Counted from the first letter of the stretch, positions 17,545 through 26,693 are shown. The stretch is 64,000 nucleotides of DNA from Bog-756 sp036513075 (GCA_036513075.1 DATBZS010000088.1:43481-107480); one strand, 5' to 3'. Notes: generated from the sequence alone by a model not told the origin. A program made the numbers and translations.

Positions 17545-18122
17545 CCCGCGTTGGGGAGTTTGGCCCGGGCCTCAGCCTTCATCTGCTGCTTGAACTGTCG
17601 GACTTTGGCCAGTGCCTCGGGGGAGTCGATGTCGGCCACCGACCGGTGCGAGCCCGACTCGCCGTATGCGCCGGCGGCCTTCTCCCAGCCCGGGGGTCGG
17701 ACGCCGAACTGTTTGCCGAGGAGGGCCACGAAGATGCGGGCCTTCTGGTCGCCGAATCCAGGGAGGGCCTTGACGTTGGCCAGGAGCTGCCTACCGTCCT
17801 CGGCCGAGGTCCAAATGGCCGACGCGTCGCCGCCATAGGTCCCGACCACCGCCCCGCAGACCTCCTGGACCCGACCGGCCATCGACCGGGGAAAGCGGTG
17901 AAGCGCAGGTTTGGCCGAGAAGATCGCCACCAGATCGTCGGGGGCCATAGCGGCAATGGCGGCGGGGTCGAGCGTGCCGCCCAGGCGCACCTTGAGGTCG
18001 AAGGGCGCCTTGAAGGCCCGCTCCATCGGGATCTGCTGGTCGAGGACCATGCCGATCAGGAGGGCCAGGGGTTCGGACGACAGGAGTGCGTCCGCATCGG
18101 TGTCACCGGTGAGCCACAGCAC
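17541..18122 (-). CDS. HhH-GPD family base-excision repair-type protein
   Basis: A 193-residue protein of the uncharacterised actinobacterial HhH-GPD family. Visible are LLIGMVLDQQIPMERAFKAP near the N-terminus, and the helix-hairpin-helix LPGFGDQKARIFVALLGKQFG, consistent with DNA glycosylases of the endonuclease III superfamily. No Cys4 Fe-S loop is present. The lesion specificity is unknown. The GTG at 18122 is strongly indicated because TAGCCT (18134-18129) ends 7 nt upstream. It is co-transcribed with thiE. Confidence 0.85.
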   Translation of the reverse strand: MLWLTGDTDADALLSSEPLALLIGMVLDQQIPMERAFKAPFDLKVRLGGTLDPAAIAAMAPDDLVAIFSAKPALHRFPRSMAGRVQEVCGAVVGTYGGDASAIWTSAEDGRQLLANVKALPGFGDQKARIFVALLGKQFGVRPPGWEKAAGAYGESGSHRSVADIDSPEALAKVRQFKQQMKAEARAKLPNAG

Positions 18123-18128
18123 GCCATC

Positions 18129-18134
18129 AGGCTA
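18129..18134 (-). promoter_or_regulatory. -10-like hexamer of the HhH-thiE unit (leaderless pattern)
   Basis: TAGCCT on the minus strand ends 7 nt before the GTG at 18122. Confidence 0.5.
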
Positions 18135-18207
18135 GTCGGGAGCGACGGGGGGCTCCTCGAAGCCGGGCAGCACCTGAGCGTTCGGAAGGCCTTACGACCT
18201 CGCCGGC

Positions 18208-20934
18208 TCAGTCCGACCAGGGGTCGGAGCAGTCGGCGTCGATGTCGTAGCGGGCGAGGGCTGCAGTCACCGTGCTGGCAGGAACGGTGCCGTCGCCAGA
18301 GAGTCCCTCCAAGGCGGCGACGACCACGTGAGCTGCGTCGATTTCGAAGAACCGGCGCAGCACCTCCCGGGTGTCGGATCGGCCGAAGCCGTCGGTGCCG
18401 AGCGACGTGAACCGGTGGGGCATCCATCTCGCCACCTGGTCGGGAACGGCCCGCATGAAGTCGGTGACGGCCACGATGGGCCCGCGTGACCCGGCCAGCG
18501 AGGCGGTGACGAGCGGTACCCGATGCTCGGCGTCGGGATGGAGTCGGTTGTGGCGCTCGGCCGAGAGAGCGTTCTCGCGGAGAGACTTGTAGGAGGTGAC
18601 CGACCAGGCCTCGGCCCCGATGCCCCAGTCCTCGGCCAGCAGCCGGCGGGCTTCCATGACCGCCTTCCAGGCCGTCCCCGAAAACAGCAGCGTGGTCCGC
18701 GGTGCCGACTTCGGCATCTCGTCCGGGGCCCCGACGAAGCGGTACATTCCTTCGACGGTGCCCGACCGGACCCGCTCGGCCTCGGTGAGGTCCGCCGGCA
18801 GTGCCGGCATGACGTAGTTCTCGTTGTAGAGGGTGAGGTACCAGAAGCGGTCCTCGGCTACGGGCCCGGTCATCCGCCGGATCCCGTCCTCCATGATCGT
18901 CGCCACTTCGTAGGCGAACGCCGGGTCGTATGCCGCCACCGACGGATAGGCCGATGCCAGGAGGAGCGAGTGGCCGTCCTGATGCTGGAGTCCCTCGCCG
19001 TTCAAGGTGGTGCGCCCTGCGGTGCAACCGAGGAGGAAGCCCCGGCCCCGGCTGTCCCCTAGGGCCCACAGCAGGTCCCCGACCCGCTGGAAGCCGAACA
19101 TCGAATAGAAGAGGTAGCAGGGGATGAGCGACTCGCCCCATGTGGCGTAGGAGGTGGCGGCGGCGGTGAAGGTGGCGGACGCACCCGCCTCGGTGATCCC
19201 CTCCTCGAGGATCTGCCCGGTGTCGCTCTCCGCGTAGTGGAGGGCCAACCCGGCGTCGACCGGGGTGTACCGCTGGCCGTCCGGGGCGTAGATCTGGACT
19301 TCGCTGATCAGCGACTCGAGGCCGAAGGTCCGGGCCTCGTCGGACACGATGGGTACGATGCGCCGACCGATGCCGGGGTCGCGGGTGAGCGACCGCAGCA
19401 GCCGGGCGAACGCCATGGTGGTCGACACCTCCTGGCGACCGGAGCCCCCGAGTAGGTCGGCGAACGTATCGGGTGAGGGCGCCGGCAACGGCTGGGCACG
19501 CAGCATGCGACTCGGGAGGGGCCCGCCGAGGAGCCGGCGTCGCTCGGCCAGGTACTTGCCCGCTTCCGAGTCGGGTGATGGCCGGTAGTACGGGGGGAGG
19601 TCCTCGTCGAGGTCGGCCTCGGCGATCTCCTCGTGGAGGAAGAGCCGGTCGCGCAGGGCCCGCAACTGGTCCTTGGTCATCTTCTTGATCTGGTGGGTGG
19701 CGTTGCGGGCCTCGATTTCGGGCCCGAGCGTCCACCCCTTGATGGTCTTGGCCAGGATGGCCGTGGGTGCCCCGGCGTGCTCGGTGGCCGCCCGGTAGGC
19801 GGCATACAGCTTCCGGTAGTCGTGGCCGCCGCGGGGGAGGCTCTGCAGGTCGGCATCGCTCAGGTGCTCGACGAGCGCGGCCAATCGGGGGTCGGGACCG
19901 AAGAAGTGCTCCCGGATGTACGCCCCCGACTCGGTGGCGTACTTCTGGAACTCGCCGTCGACGGTCTCGTTCATCTTGGCCAGGAGCACACCGTCGACGT
20001 CCCTGGCCAGCAGCTCGTCCCACGTGCGGCCCCAGATCACTTTGATCACGTTCCACCCCGCTCCCCGCAGGGTGGCCTCGAACTCCTGGATCACCTTGCC
20101 GTTGCCGCGCACCGGGCCGTCGAGCCGCTGGAGATTGCAGTTGACCACCATGGTGAGGTTGTCCAGGTGCTCCCGACCAGCCATGCCGAGGAGGGCGATG
20201 GTCTCGGGCTCGTCGAATTCGCCGTCGCCGACAAAGGCCCAGACCCGGCTGTGCGACGTGTCGACCAACCCGCGGGCGGCGAGGTAGCGGGCCAGGTGGG
20301 CCTGGGCGATGGCATTGATCGGCCCGAGCCCCATCGAGACCGTCGGGTACTCCCAGAATTCGGGCATCAGGCGGGGATGGGGATAGGACGAGAGCCCGTC
20401 GCCCCCCCCCTCGAACCGGAAGTTGTCGAGTTCGTGCTCGTCGAACCGGCCCTCGACGAATGCCCGGGCGTAGATGCCGGGGGAGGCGTGGCCCTGGAAG
20501 TAGACCTGGTCGCCCGGACCCCCGTCGTCCTTGCCCCGGAAGAAGTGGTTGAAGCCCACCTCGTACAAGGCGGCGGAGCTGGCGTAGGTGGCCAGGTGCC
20601 CGCCTACCGCTTCGGAGCGGATGTTGGACCGGACCACCATGACCGCGGCGTTCCAGCGGATGAACGCCCGGATCCGGCGCTCCAGGTACTCGTCACCCGG
20701 GAAGTCGGGCTCGGCATCGGAGGGGATCGAATTGACGTACGGCGTGGACACGGTCACCGGGAAGTCGACCTGGGACCGCCTGGCCCGCTCGAGCACCCGC
20801 ATCAGGAGGTAGCGGGCCCGGTTGCGACCGTGTACTCGGACCACGTCGTCGAACGCAGCCAGCCATTCCTCGGTCTCTTCGGGATCGAGGTCGGGAAGCT
20901 GGTGGGCGACGCCGTCGAACAACATGATGGCCAT
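18208..20934 (-). CDS. aceE: Pyruvate dehydrogenase E1 component, homodimeric type
   Basis: About 908 residues: the thiamine diphosphate-dependent E1 that decarboxylates pyruvate and acetylates the lipoyl group of E2. The TPP motif is GDGEFDEPETIALLGMAGREHLDNLTMVVNCNLQRLDGPVRG; other family segments are SSYPHPRLMPEFWEYPTVSMGLGPI, GCTAGRTTLNGEGLQHQDGHS and LYNENYVMPALP. The full length fits AceE rather than the split alpha/beta E1. The start is uncertain: the ATG at 20934 gives a natural N-terminus (MAIMLFDG), with another ATG 3 codons in and a GTG at 20985. The E2 and E3 genes are 4-7 kb away on the opposite strand. Confidence 0.95.
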   Translation of the reverse strand: MAIMLFDGVAHQLPDLDPEETEEWLAAFDDVVRVHGRNRARYLLMRVLERARRSQVDFPVTVSTPYVNSIPSDAEPDFPGDEYLERRIRAFIRWNAAVMVVRSNIRSEAVGGHLATYASSAALYEVGFNHFFRGKDDGGPGDQVYFQGHASPGIYARAFVEGRFDEHELDNFRFEGGGDGLSSYPHPRLMPEFWEYPTVSMGLGPINAIAQAHLARYLAARGLVDTSHSRVWAFVGDGEFDEPETIALLGMAGREHLDNLTMVVNCNLQRLDGPVRGNGKVIQEFEATLRGAGWNVIKVIWGRTWDELLARDVDGVLLAKMNETVDGEFQKYATESGAYIREHFFGPDPRLAALVEHLSDADLQSLPRGGHDYRKLYAAYRAATEHAGAPTAILAKTIKGWTLGPEIEARNATHQIKKMTKDQLRALRDRLFLHEEIAEADLDEDLPPYYRPSPDSEAGKYLAERRRLLGGPLPSRMLRAQPLPAPSPDTFADLLGGSGRQEVSTTMAFARLLRSLTRDPGIGRRIVPIVSDEARTFGLESLISEVQIYAPDGQRYTPVDAGLALHYAESDTGQILEEGITEAGASATFTAAATSYATWGESLIPCYLFYSMFGFQRVGDLLWALGDSRGRGFLLGCTAGRTTLNGEGLQHQDGHSLLLASAYPSVAAYDPAFAYEVATIMEDGIRRMTGPVAEDRFWYLTLYNENYVMPALPADLTEAERVRSGTVEGMYRFVGAPDEMPKSAPRTTLLFSGTAWKAVMEARRLLAEDWGIGAEAWSVTSYKSLRENALSAERHNRLHPDAEHRVPLVTASLAGSRGPIVAVTDFMRAVPDQVARWMPHRFTSLGTDGFGRSDTREVLRRFFEIDAAHVVVAALEGLSGDGTVPASTVTAALARYDIDADCSDPWSD

Positions 20935-21016
20935 CGTCCCATGTCCAGGGACCGGCACACCATGCGGCCCGGCTGAACGGTCCACGTCGTGCGCACCGGG
21001 GCGGTGGCCGAGCGGG

Positions 21017-21022
21017 CATGCT
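21017..21022 (+). promoter_or_regulatory. -10-like hexamer of rnhA (leaderless pattern)
   Basis: CATGCT ends 7 nt before the GTG at 21029, which is the only standard start codon just upstream of the conserved RNase H N-terminus. Confidence 0.35.
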
Positions 21023-21028
21023 GGGGCG

Positions 21029-21535
21029 GTGGATGCACCTCACCCGCACGCCGACGGGTCCCCGATCATCGTCTACACCGACGGTTCGTGCCTCGGGAAC
21101 CCCGGGCCCGGTGGTTGGGGCTGGGCGGTCGACGGTGGGACCTCCGATTCTGGTGGCGAACCCCACACCACGAATCAGCGCATGGAGGTCCTGGCGGTCA
21201 TACGGGCCCTCGAGACCCTGCCCGGCCCGGTCCATGTGGTGAGCGACTCCACCTATGTCGTCAACTGCTTCCGCCAGCGGTGGCACGCGGGGTGGATGCG
21301 GCGGGGATGGAAGAACTCCCAAGGGAAGCCGGTGGCCAACCGTGACCTGTGGGAGACCCTGTTCGCCCTGGCCCTCGACCCGGGCCGCGCTATCACCTTC
21401 GAATGGGTGAAGGGTCACTCGGGCGACCGGATGAACGACGTGGTCGACGCCCTGGCCACCGCGGCGGCGGCCCGTCAGGACCCCTCGGGGCCCCCGCCGG
21501 ACCCCGGTTTGGGCCAGGGGCAGCTGCTCCCGTAA
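21029..21535 (+). CDS. rnhA: Ribonuclease HI
   Basis: A 168-residue RNase H that cuts RNA in RNA-DNA hybrids. The catalytic carboxylates are Asp18 (VYTDGSCLGNPGPGGWG), Glu53 (QRMEVLAVIRAL), Asp73 (VVSDSTYVV) and Asp140 (NDVVDALA), with the catalytic loop histidine at 130 (VKGHSGD). The handle region WMRRGWKNSQGKPVANRDLW is present, as in E. coli RNase HI. A longer frame upstream is antisense-type sequence over aceE; the GTG at 21029 gives the expected N-terminus. The C-terminus ends with a proline-rich tail of about 20 residues. Confidence 0.93.
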   Translation: MDAPHPHADGSPIIVYTDGSCLGNPGPGGWGWAVDGGTSDSGGEPHTTNQRMEVLAVIRALETLPGPVHVVSDSTYVVNCFRQRWHAGWMRRGWKNSQGKPVANRDLWETLFALALDPGRAITFEWVKGHSGDRMNDVVDALATAAAARQDPSGPPPDPGLGQGQLLP

Positions 21536-21538
21536 TCT
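21533..21538 (+). promoter_or_regulatory. -10-like hexamer of the HSD10-like SDR gene (leaderless pattern)
   Basis: TAATCT, which covers the end of rnhA, ends 7 nt before the ATG at 21545. Confidence 0.5.
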
Positions 21539-21544
21539 GACGCC

Positions 21545-22312
21545 ATGGAGATCAACGGAAGTTCAGCAATCATCACCGGTGGGGCCTCGGGCCTCGGTGA
21601 GGCCACGGCCCGAAAGCTCGCCTCAGAGGGCGTGCGGGTCACCGTGTTCGACCGCAACGAGGAGGGGGCCAAGCAGGTCGTCGCCGAGATCGGCGGAACG
21701 GCCAACTACGTGGCCGGCGACGTCACCGATCCCGATGACTGCCAGAAGGCGGTGGATCAGGCGGCCGACGGCGGCAACCTGCGGATCGCCGTCAACTGCG
21801 CCGGCACCGGCTGGGTGGGTCGGGTCATCAACCGGGACGGTTCGCCCCACGATCTGGCACCGTTCAAGTTCATCCAGGACCTCAATGTCATCGGCACCTT
21901 CAACGTCATGACCAAGGCCGCCTCCGCCATCGCCCAGGTGGAACCGCAGGCAAACGGCGAGCGCGGTGTGATCGTGAACACCGCCTCCGTCGCCGCCATC
22001 GACGGACAGATCGGCCAGCTCGCCTACTCGGCCTCCAAGGGCGCCGTGGTCGGCATGACCCTGCCCGCCGCCCGCGACCTTGCCGTCGTCGGCATCCGCG
22101 TTATGGCCATCGCCCCCGGCCTGTTCGATACGCCGCTGCTGGCCATGCTGCCCGACGAGGCCCGCGGCGCCCTGGCCAAGTCGGTCAACTTCCCGAAGCG
22201 TCTCGGCAACCCGGCCGAGTACGGCGACCTGGTCGCCCACATCGCCACCAACAGTTATCTCAACGCCGAGGTGATCCGCCTCGACGGTGGCATCCGGATG
22301 CCGCCCAAGTAG
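21545..22312 (+). CDS. 3-hydroxyacyl-CoA dehydrogenase type II-like SDR
   Basis: A 255-residue classical short-chain dehydrogenase resembling 17beta-HSD10/type II 3-hydroxyacyl-CoA dehydrogenase. It has the NAD motif TGGASGLG, AGDVTDPDD, NCAGTGWVGR, a catalytic Ser in VNTASVAAIDGQIGQ, and YSASK, followed by VRVMAIAPGLFDTPLL-like sequence and the C-terminal EVIRLDGGIRM that is typical of this subgroup. It should oxidise 3-hydroxyacyl-CoA, or a branched 2-methyl-3-hydroxyacyl-CoA, with NAD. It has its own promoter hexamer inside the end of rnhA. Confidence 0.92.
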   Translation: MEINGSSAIITGGASGLGEATARKLASEGVRVTVFDRNEEGAKQVVAEIGGTANYVAGDVTDPDDCQKAVDQAADGGNLRIAVNCAGTGWVGRVINRDGSPHDLAPFKFIQDLNVIGTFNVMTKAASAIAQVEPQANGERGVIVNTASVAAIDGQIGQLAYSASKGAVVGMTLPAARDLAVVGIRVMAIAPGLFDTPLLAMLPDEARGALAKSVNFPKRLGNPAEYGDLVAHIATNSYLNAEVIRLDGGIRMPPK

Positions 22313-22361
22313 CACTGGTGCAGCTCGCCTAACCACGGTGGGCGTCGGGGGGGGGTGAGGG

Positions 22362-22367
22362 TAGTGT
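22362..22367 (+). promoter_or_regulatory. -10-like hexamer of the ABC exporter unit (leader about 7 nt)
   Basis: TAGTGT would start transcription at about 22374, 7 nt before the ATG at 22381. A GGGAG at 22371-22375 would then fall largely outside the mRNA. Confidence 0.35.
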
Positions 22368-22380
22368 CACGGGAGTACCC

Positions 22381-23385
22381 ATGTCCGCGACCGCCCCCGC
22401 CCCCGCCGTCGGAGACCGCCCGGCCGCTCCTGGCGGGCCGGGACCGGTCATCCGGACCGAGGGACTGACCAAGGTCTATCCCGGCTCGGCCTTCACCGCC
22501 GTGGACGGGCTCGATCTCGAGGTCGCCGAAGGTGAGATTTTCGGTCTTCTCGGTCCGAACGGCGCCGGCAAGACCACGACAGCGGGAATGTTGACGACGC
22601 GGGTGGTCCCGACGTCCGGCCGCGCCTTCGTCGCCGGCATCGATGTGGTCCGCCAGCCGGCAACGGCCAAACAGATCCTCGGGATCGTGAGCCAGCAGAA
22701 CACCTTGGACCGCCAGCTGACGGTCTGGGAGAACCTCTACTTCCACGGCCGTCTGTTCGGCATACCGTCCAGGGAGTCACGGCGCGAGGCCAACCGGCTG
22801 CTCGAGCAGTTCCAAATCCAGCAGTGGGCTTCCGCGTCGGTCTACGCGCTCTCGGGCGGCATGGCCCAGCGCCTGATGGTGGCCCGGGCCATCTTCCACC
22901 GTCCCGCGGTCCTGTTCCTCGACGAGCCGACCGCCGGACTCGACCCCCAGGGCCGCCTCGCTCTGTGGGAGATCCTGCGGGAGCTCAACATCGAGGGCCA
23001 AACCATCCTGCTTACGACCCACTACATGGAGGAGGCGGACCAGTTGTGCGGGCGGGTGGCCATCATGGACGGCGGCAAGTTGCTCGCCCTGGACACCCCG
23101 GCCGCTCTCAAGTGCCAGGTCGACGCGGACACCATCGTCACCGTGACGGCGACCGGAGACCGTGACGTGTTGGCCCGGGAGCTGACCAATCGGATACCGG
23201 GAATCACCGGCACCCGGCCGATTGAGGGTGGGGTCGAACTCCATGTGAAGGGGACGGACCGACTGCTTCCGGCCGTGGTGTCCGGCGCCGAGGACGCCGG
23301 CTTCCCCGTCCTCGACATCTCGGTGGCCGAACCCACACTGGAGACCGTGTTCATCAGCCTCACCGGCAACGAGCTCCGAGACTGA
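22381..23385 (+). CDS. ABC transporter ATP-binding protein (DrrA-like)
   Basis: A 334-residue ATPase of an ABC-2 type exporter. It shows Walker A LGPNGAGKTT, signature LSGGMAQRL, Walker B VLFLDEPTAGLDPQG and the switch region LLTTHYMEEADQLC, followed by a C-terminal DUF4162-type domain (about 240-334) found in drug- and polysaccharide-exporting ATPases. It overlaps the permease gene by a single base (TGATG), so the two form one transporter. The substrate cannot be told from sequence. Confidence 0.93.
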   Translation: MSATAPAPAVGDRPAAPGGPGPVIRTEGLTKVYPGSAFTAVDGLDLEVAEGEIFGLLGPNGAGKTTTAGMLTTRVVPTSGRAFVAGIDVVRQPATAKQILGIVSQQNTLDRQLTVWENLYFHGRLFGIPSRESRREANRLLEQFQIQQWASASVYALSGGMAQRLMVARAIFHRPAVLFLDEPTAGLDPQGRLALWEILRELNIEGQTILLTTHYMEEADQLCGRVAIMDGGKLLALDTPAALKCQVDADTIVTVTATGDRDVLARELTNRIPGITGTRPIEGGVELHVKGTDRLLPAVVSGAEDAGFPVLDISVAEPTLETVFISLTGNELRD

Positions 23386-24269
23386 TGACCGTCCTCGACG
23401 CAACCGCACCCGGACCCGGACACGCCGTGCACCTCCGGCCCGGTCATTCCGACTTCGCCGCCGGTCGCGCCGCTCTATGGGCGCTGATGCTGCGGGACCT
23501 CGTCGTCTTGCGCAAGCATCTGTTCGAGTTCGTGGCCCGGACCCTCATCCAGCCGTTCCTGCTGTGCTTCGTCTTCCTCTATGTATTTCCCAAGATCGGT
23601 CAGGGCATCGGTGGTGCCGACGCCGCAGCCCAATCGGCGTTCGCCACGGTTCTCGTGCCCGGGGTGGTGGGCATCTCCATCCTCTTCCAGGGCGTCCAGT
23701 CGGTGGCGCTGACCATGTCCCAGGAGTTCGGCTACACGCGTGAGATCGAGGACCGGGTCCAGGCGCCCTGCCCCATCTGGCTGGTGGCCATGGCCAAGGT
23801 GCTGTCGGGTGCCGTTCAGGGGCTCATTTCGGCTGCTCTGGTGCTCCCCATCGCCTCCGTCGTCCACGCCAAGGGGGTGGAGGCCCACTTGTCGCTCCAC
23901 TGGCCGGTGATCGTGACCGTGGTGCCGCTGGCGTGTGTGACCATGGCGGCGCTCGGCCTGCTCCTCGGCACGAGTTTCGAGCCCCGCAACATCGGCCTGA
24001 TGTTCGGGTTCATCATCCTGCCCGTGACGTTCCTCGGCGGCACCTACTACGCCTTCACACGGCTGGCGCCGGTGGCGGTGGGCGGTTGGCACTGGCTGCA
24101 GACCCTAGTGCTCATCAACCCGTTGATCTACATCAATGAGGGGATGCGGGCCGCTTTTACCGACGCGCCCCACATGCCGCTGTACGTCATCTACCCGGTA
24201 CTGGTCGCCTTCCTGGCGCTCTTCCTCGGGCTCGGGCTGCGAAACTTCCGTCGGCGGGTCCTCTCCTGA
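23385..24269 (+). CDS. ABC-2 type transporter permease
   Basis: A 294-residue membrane protein with about six helices: near residues 49-69 (LIQPFLLCFVFLYVF), 90-110, 140-165, 175-195, 203-222 and 265-288. The cytoplasmic loop EFGYTREIEDRVQAPCPIWLVA and the GGTYYAF segment are typical ABC-2 permease features of the daunorubicin-exporter kind. Its first base is the last base of the ATPase stop codon. The following methyltransferase frame begins inside its stop codon. Confidence 0.92.
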   Translation: MTVLDATAPGPGHAVHLRPGHSDFAAGRAALWALMLRDLVVLRKHLFEFVARTLIQPFLLCFVFLYVFPKIGQGIGGADAAAQSAFATVLVPGVVGISILFQGVQSVALTMSQEFGYTREIEDRVQAPCPIWLVAMAKVLSGAVQGLISAALVLPIASVVHAKGVEAHLSLHWPVIVTVVPLACVTMAALGLLLGTSFEPRNIGLMFGFIILPVTFLGGTYYAFTRLAPVAVGGWHWLQTLVLINPLIYINEGMRAAFTDAPHMPLYVIYPVLVAFLALFLGLGLRNFRRRVLS

Positions 24270-25090
24270 CCGGGCCGTCCGGAACCGACGAGGGCTACCT
24301 CCTCGACAACCGCCAGATCGAGGCCGGCATCCGACTGACGGCCATCAGCGAGCTGTTCGACCCTGCCACCTTCCGGGTCCTGGAGTCCACCGGTGTGGGA
24401 CCGGGATGGCGCTGCTGGGAGGTCGGCGCCGGGGGGCCGACGGTGGCCGCGTGGCTGGCCGAACGGACAGGACCACAGGGCTCGGTCCTGGCCACCGACA
24501 TCGACGTGTCCTGGATCGGCGACCCGGGACCGGCCGGGGTCACGGTGCAACGCCACGACGTGGTGGCCGACCCGCTCCCGACAGGCCCGTTCGACTTGAT
24601 CCATGCCCGCCTGGTCCTCGTGCACCTGCCGGAGCGGGCGACGGTGGCCGCCTCCCTGGCCGCCTTGCTGCGTCCGGGAGGGTGGCTCGTCGTCGAAGAT
24701 GCCGACCCGGCTCTCCAGCCACTGGCCTGCATCGACGAGTACGGACCGAACCAGGAGCTGGCCAACCGGGTCCGCAGGGGCTTCCGCTCGCTGCTCGCCG
24801 GGCGGGGCGCCGACCTGTCCTTCGGACGCACCCTTCCCCGGTTGTTCCGGGACCTCGGGTTGGTCGAGATCGAGGCGGAGGCGCACTTCCCGGTGACGTC
24901 GCCGGCCAGTTCGGTCTTGGAGCGGGCCACCGTCGAGCAGACCCGGGCCGGTCTGATGGCCGACGGCGGGGCGACCGAGGAGGAGCTCGACCGCCACCTC
25001 GCCAACTTGACCGCCGGTCGCCTGGACGTGGCCACCGCGCCGATGGTGGCGACGTGGGGTCGCCGGCCGGTCGGGGGCACGTCCGACTGA
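24266..25090 (+). CDS. SAM-dependent methyltransferase with non-standard start
   Basis: A class I methyltransferase: motif I WEVGAGGPTVAAWLAERTG, acidic residue in LATDID, motif for HDVVADPLP, then DLIHARLVLVHLPE and LRPGGWLVVEDADP. The first ATG/GTG/TTG in frame is the GTG at 24395, but the 43 codons before it encode a normal methyltransferase lead-in (YLLDNRQIEAGIRLTAISELFDPATFRVLE). The only plausible start that keeps it is a CTG at 24266 overlapping the permease stop (CTGA), giving 274 residues. I therefore set the start there, with the alternative of 231 residues from 24395. The substrate is unknown; the position suggests modification of the transporter cargo. Confidence 0.75.
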   Translation: MTGPSGTDEGYLLDNRQIEAGIRLTAISELFDPATFRVLESTGVGPGWRCWEVGAGGPTVAAWLAERTGPQGSVLATDIDVSWIGDPGPAGVTVQRHDVVADPLPTGPFDLIHARLVLVHLPERATVAASLAALLRPGGWLVVEDADPALQPLACIDEYGPNQELANRVRRGFRSLLAGRGADLSFGRTLPRLFRDLGLVEIEAEAHFPVTSPASSVLERATVEQTRAGLMADGGATEEELDRHLANLTAGRLDVATAPMVATWGRRPVGGTSD

Positions 25091-25112
25091 CGTCCGTCGG
25101 GGTCGCGACCGG

Positions 25113-25118
25113 TAGTCT
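25113..25118 (+). promoter_or_regulatory. -10-like hexamer of lpd (leader about 3 nt)
   Basis: TAGTCT predicts transcription from about 25125, 3 nt before the GTG at 25128. If translation starts instead at the ATG 25197, the leader would be about 72 nt. Confidence 0.4.
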
Positions 25119-25127
25119 TGGGATCGC

Positions 25128-26693
25128 GTGTCGACGAGGTGTCACGGTCATCGAGGCCGGTGGATTCCCGTCGGCACGGACGACGACGACATCCCGATGG
25201 AGGTGGTTCCTACGGAACCCGAGGTGGCAACGGAACAGACCGCAACGGGGGGGACCGGTACGACAGCGGGGACACAGCACTTCGATGTGGTGATCGTCGG
25301 AGGAGGGCCGGGCGGATACGCCGCCGCCCTCTACGGCGCGGCTGCCGGGCTGTCGATCGGGCTGGTGGAGTTGGACAAGGTGGGAGGTACGTGCCTGCAC
25401 CGGGGGTGTGTCCCGGCCAAGGAGTTCCTGGAGACAGCGGCCGTCTACCGCACGGTGAGTTCGGCCGCCGACTTCGGCATCGAGTCCGGACCTGACCAGA
25501 AGGAGCCCACGGTCAACTTCTCGATCAGCCAGGAGCGCAAGCAACAGGTCGTGACCCAGCTGTTCGCCGGTCTCGCCGGTCTACTCAAGGGCCGAGGAGT
25601 GACGGTGTTCAACGGCAGCGGCACGCTGCTCGGCGACCACTGTGTCCGGATCGCGGGTAACGACGGGACGACGGTGGAGGTGACCGGCACAGACGTGGTG
25701 CTCGCCGCCGGCTCCGTGCCCCGCACCATCCCGGGCTTCGACATCGACGGAACCGTCGTCCTGACCTCCGACGAGGTGCTGGCCCTCGACCGCCTTCCCG
25801 AGTCGGTGGCCGTGATCGGAGGGGGGGCCATCGGGTGCGAGTTCGCGTCAATGTTCTCCGACCTCGGGACCTCGGTGACGGTGTTCGAGGCGCTCCCGAC
25901 CATCCTCAACGAGTGCGATGACGACGTGGTGCGGACGGTCGCCCGGTCGTTCAAGAAGCGGGGCATCGACGTCAAGGCCGGGGTGTCCTTGAAGGGACAC
26001 ACCCCCGATGCGTCGGGACAGAGCACGGTCGTGACGTTCGGCGAGGGCGAGCAGCTGGCCGTCGAGGCCGTGGTGGTCTCGGTCGGCCGCCGACCCCGGA
26101 CCGAGGGCCTGGTCACCGACGAAGCCGGGGTCACCATCGACGACCGGGGATTCGTGGTCGCCGACCCGTACATGAGGACCAGCGCGGAGGGCGTGTGGGC
26201 AGTGGGCGACGTGGTCGCCGGCACCCCGCAGCTGGCCCACGTGGCCTTTGCCGAGGCCATCGTGATCATCAAGTCGATCCTGGGCGAGCCGGTGGCACCG
26301 GTCGACTACACCCGGGTGCCATGGGCCATCTACTGCCATCCCGAGGTCGCCTTTGCCGGCATGACAGAGGAAGCGGCGACGAAAGCCGGAATCGATGCCG
26401 TGGTGAAGAAGGATCCTTTCGGGGGGAACAGCCGGGCCCGGATCATCGGCGAGACCGAAGGCATGGTGAAGCTGGTGGCCGAAAAACGACCCGACGGCAC
26501 CACCGGGCGAATTCTCGGGGTCCATATGGTCGGTCCGTGGGTGACCGAGCAGCTCGGCGCCGGCTACCTGGCCGTCAACTGGGAGGCCACGGCCGACGAA
26601 GTGGCGCAGTTCCTCCAACCGCACCCGTCCCTGTCCGAAACGTTCGGCGAGACGGTGCTCGCCTTGACCGGAAGGGGGCTCCATCTTGCCTGA
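25128..26693 (+). CDS. lpdA: Dihydrolipoamide dehydrogenase (E3)
   Basis: The FAD flavoprotein that reoxidises dihydrolipoyl E2 with NAD. It has the FAD motif VVIVGGGPGGYAAALYGA, the redox disulfide in GGTCLHRGCVPAKEF, the NAD motif VAVIGGGAIGCEFASMFSDLG, WAVGDVVAG and the C-terminal HPSLSET with the active-site His/Glu. The start is open: GTG 25128 (521 residues) fits the hexamer upstream, while ATG 25197 (498 residues) avoids a 23-residue lead of little protein character. The 3' end overlaps the E2 gene by 8 bp, so E3 and E2 are coupled. Confidence 0.95.
   Translation: MSTRCHGHRGRWIPVGTDDDDIPMEVVPTEPEVATEQTATGGTGTTAGTQHFDVVIVGGGPGGYAAALYGAAAGLSIGLVELDKVGGTCLHRGCVPAKEFLETAAVYRTVSSAADFGIESGPDQKEPTVNFSISQERKQQVVTQLFAGLAGLLKGRGVTVFNGSGTLLGDHCVRIAGNDGTTVEVTGTDVVLAAGSVPRTIPGFDIDGTVVLTSDEVLALDRLPESVAVIGGGAIGCEFASMFSDLGTSVTVFEALPTILNECDDDVVRTVARSFKKRGIDVKAGVSLKGHTPDASGQSTVVTFGEGEQLAVEAVVVSVGRRPRTEGLVTDEAGVTIDDRGFVVADPYMRTSAEGVWAVGDVVAGTPQLAHVAFAEAIVIIKSILGEPVAPVDYTRVPWAIYCHPEVAFAGMTEEAATKAGIDAVVKKDPFGGNSRARIIGETEGMVKLVAEKRPDGTTGRILGVHMVGPWVTEQLGAGYLAVNWEATADEVAQFLQPHPSLSETFGETVLALTGRGLHLA

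Noticed and set aside
22381..25090. Antibiotic biosynthesis cluster around the DrrAB-like transporter and methyltransferase
   Set aside because: No synthase, oxygenase or regulator accompanies them; neighbours are housekeeping genes.
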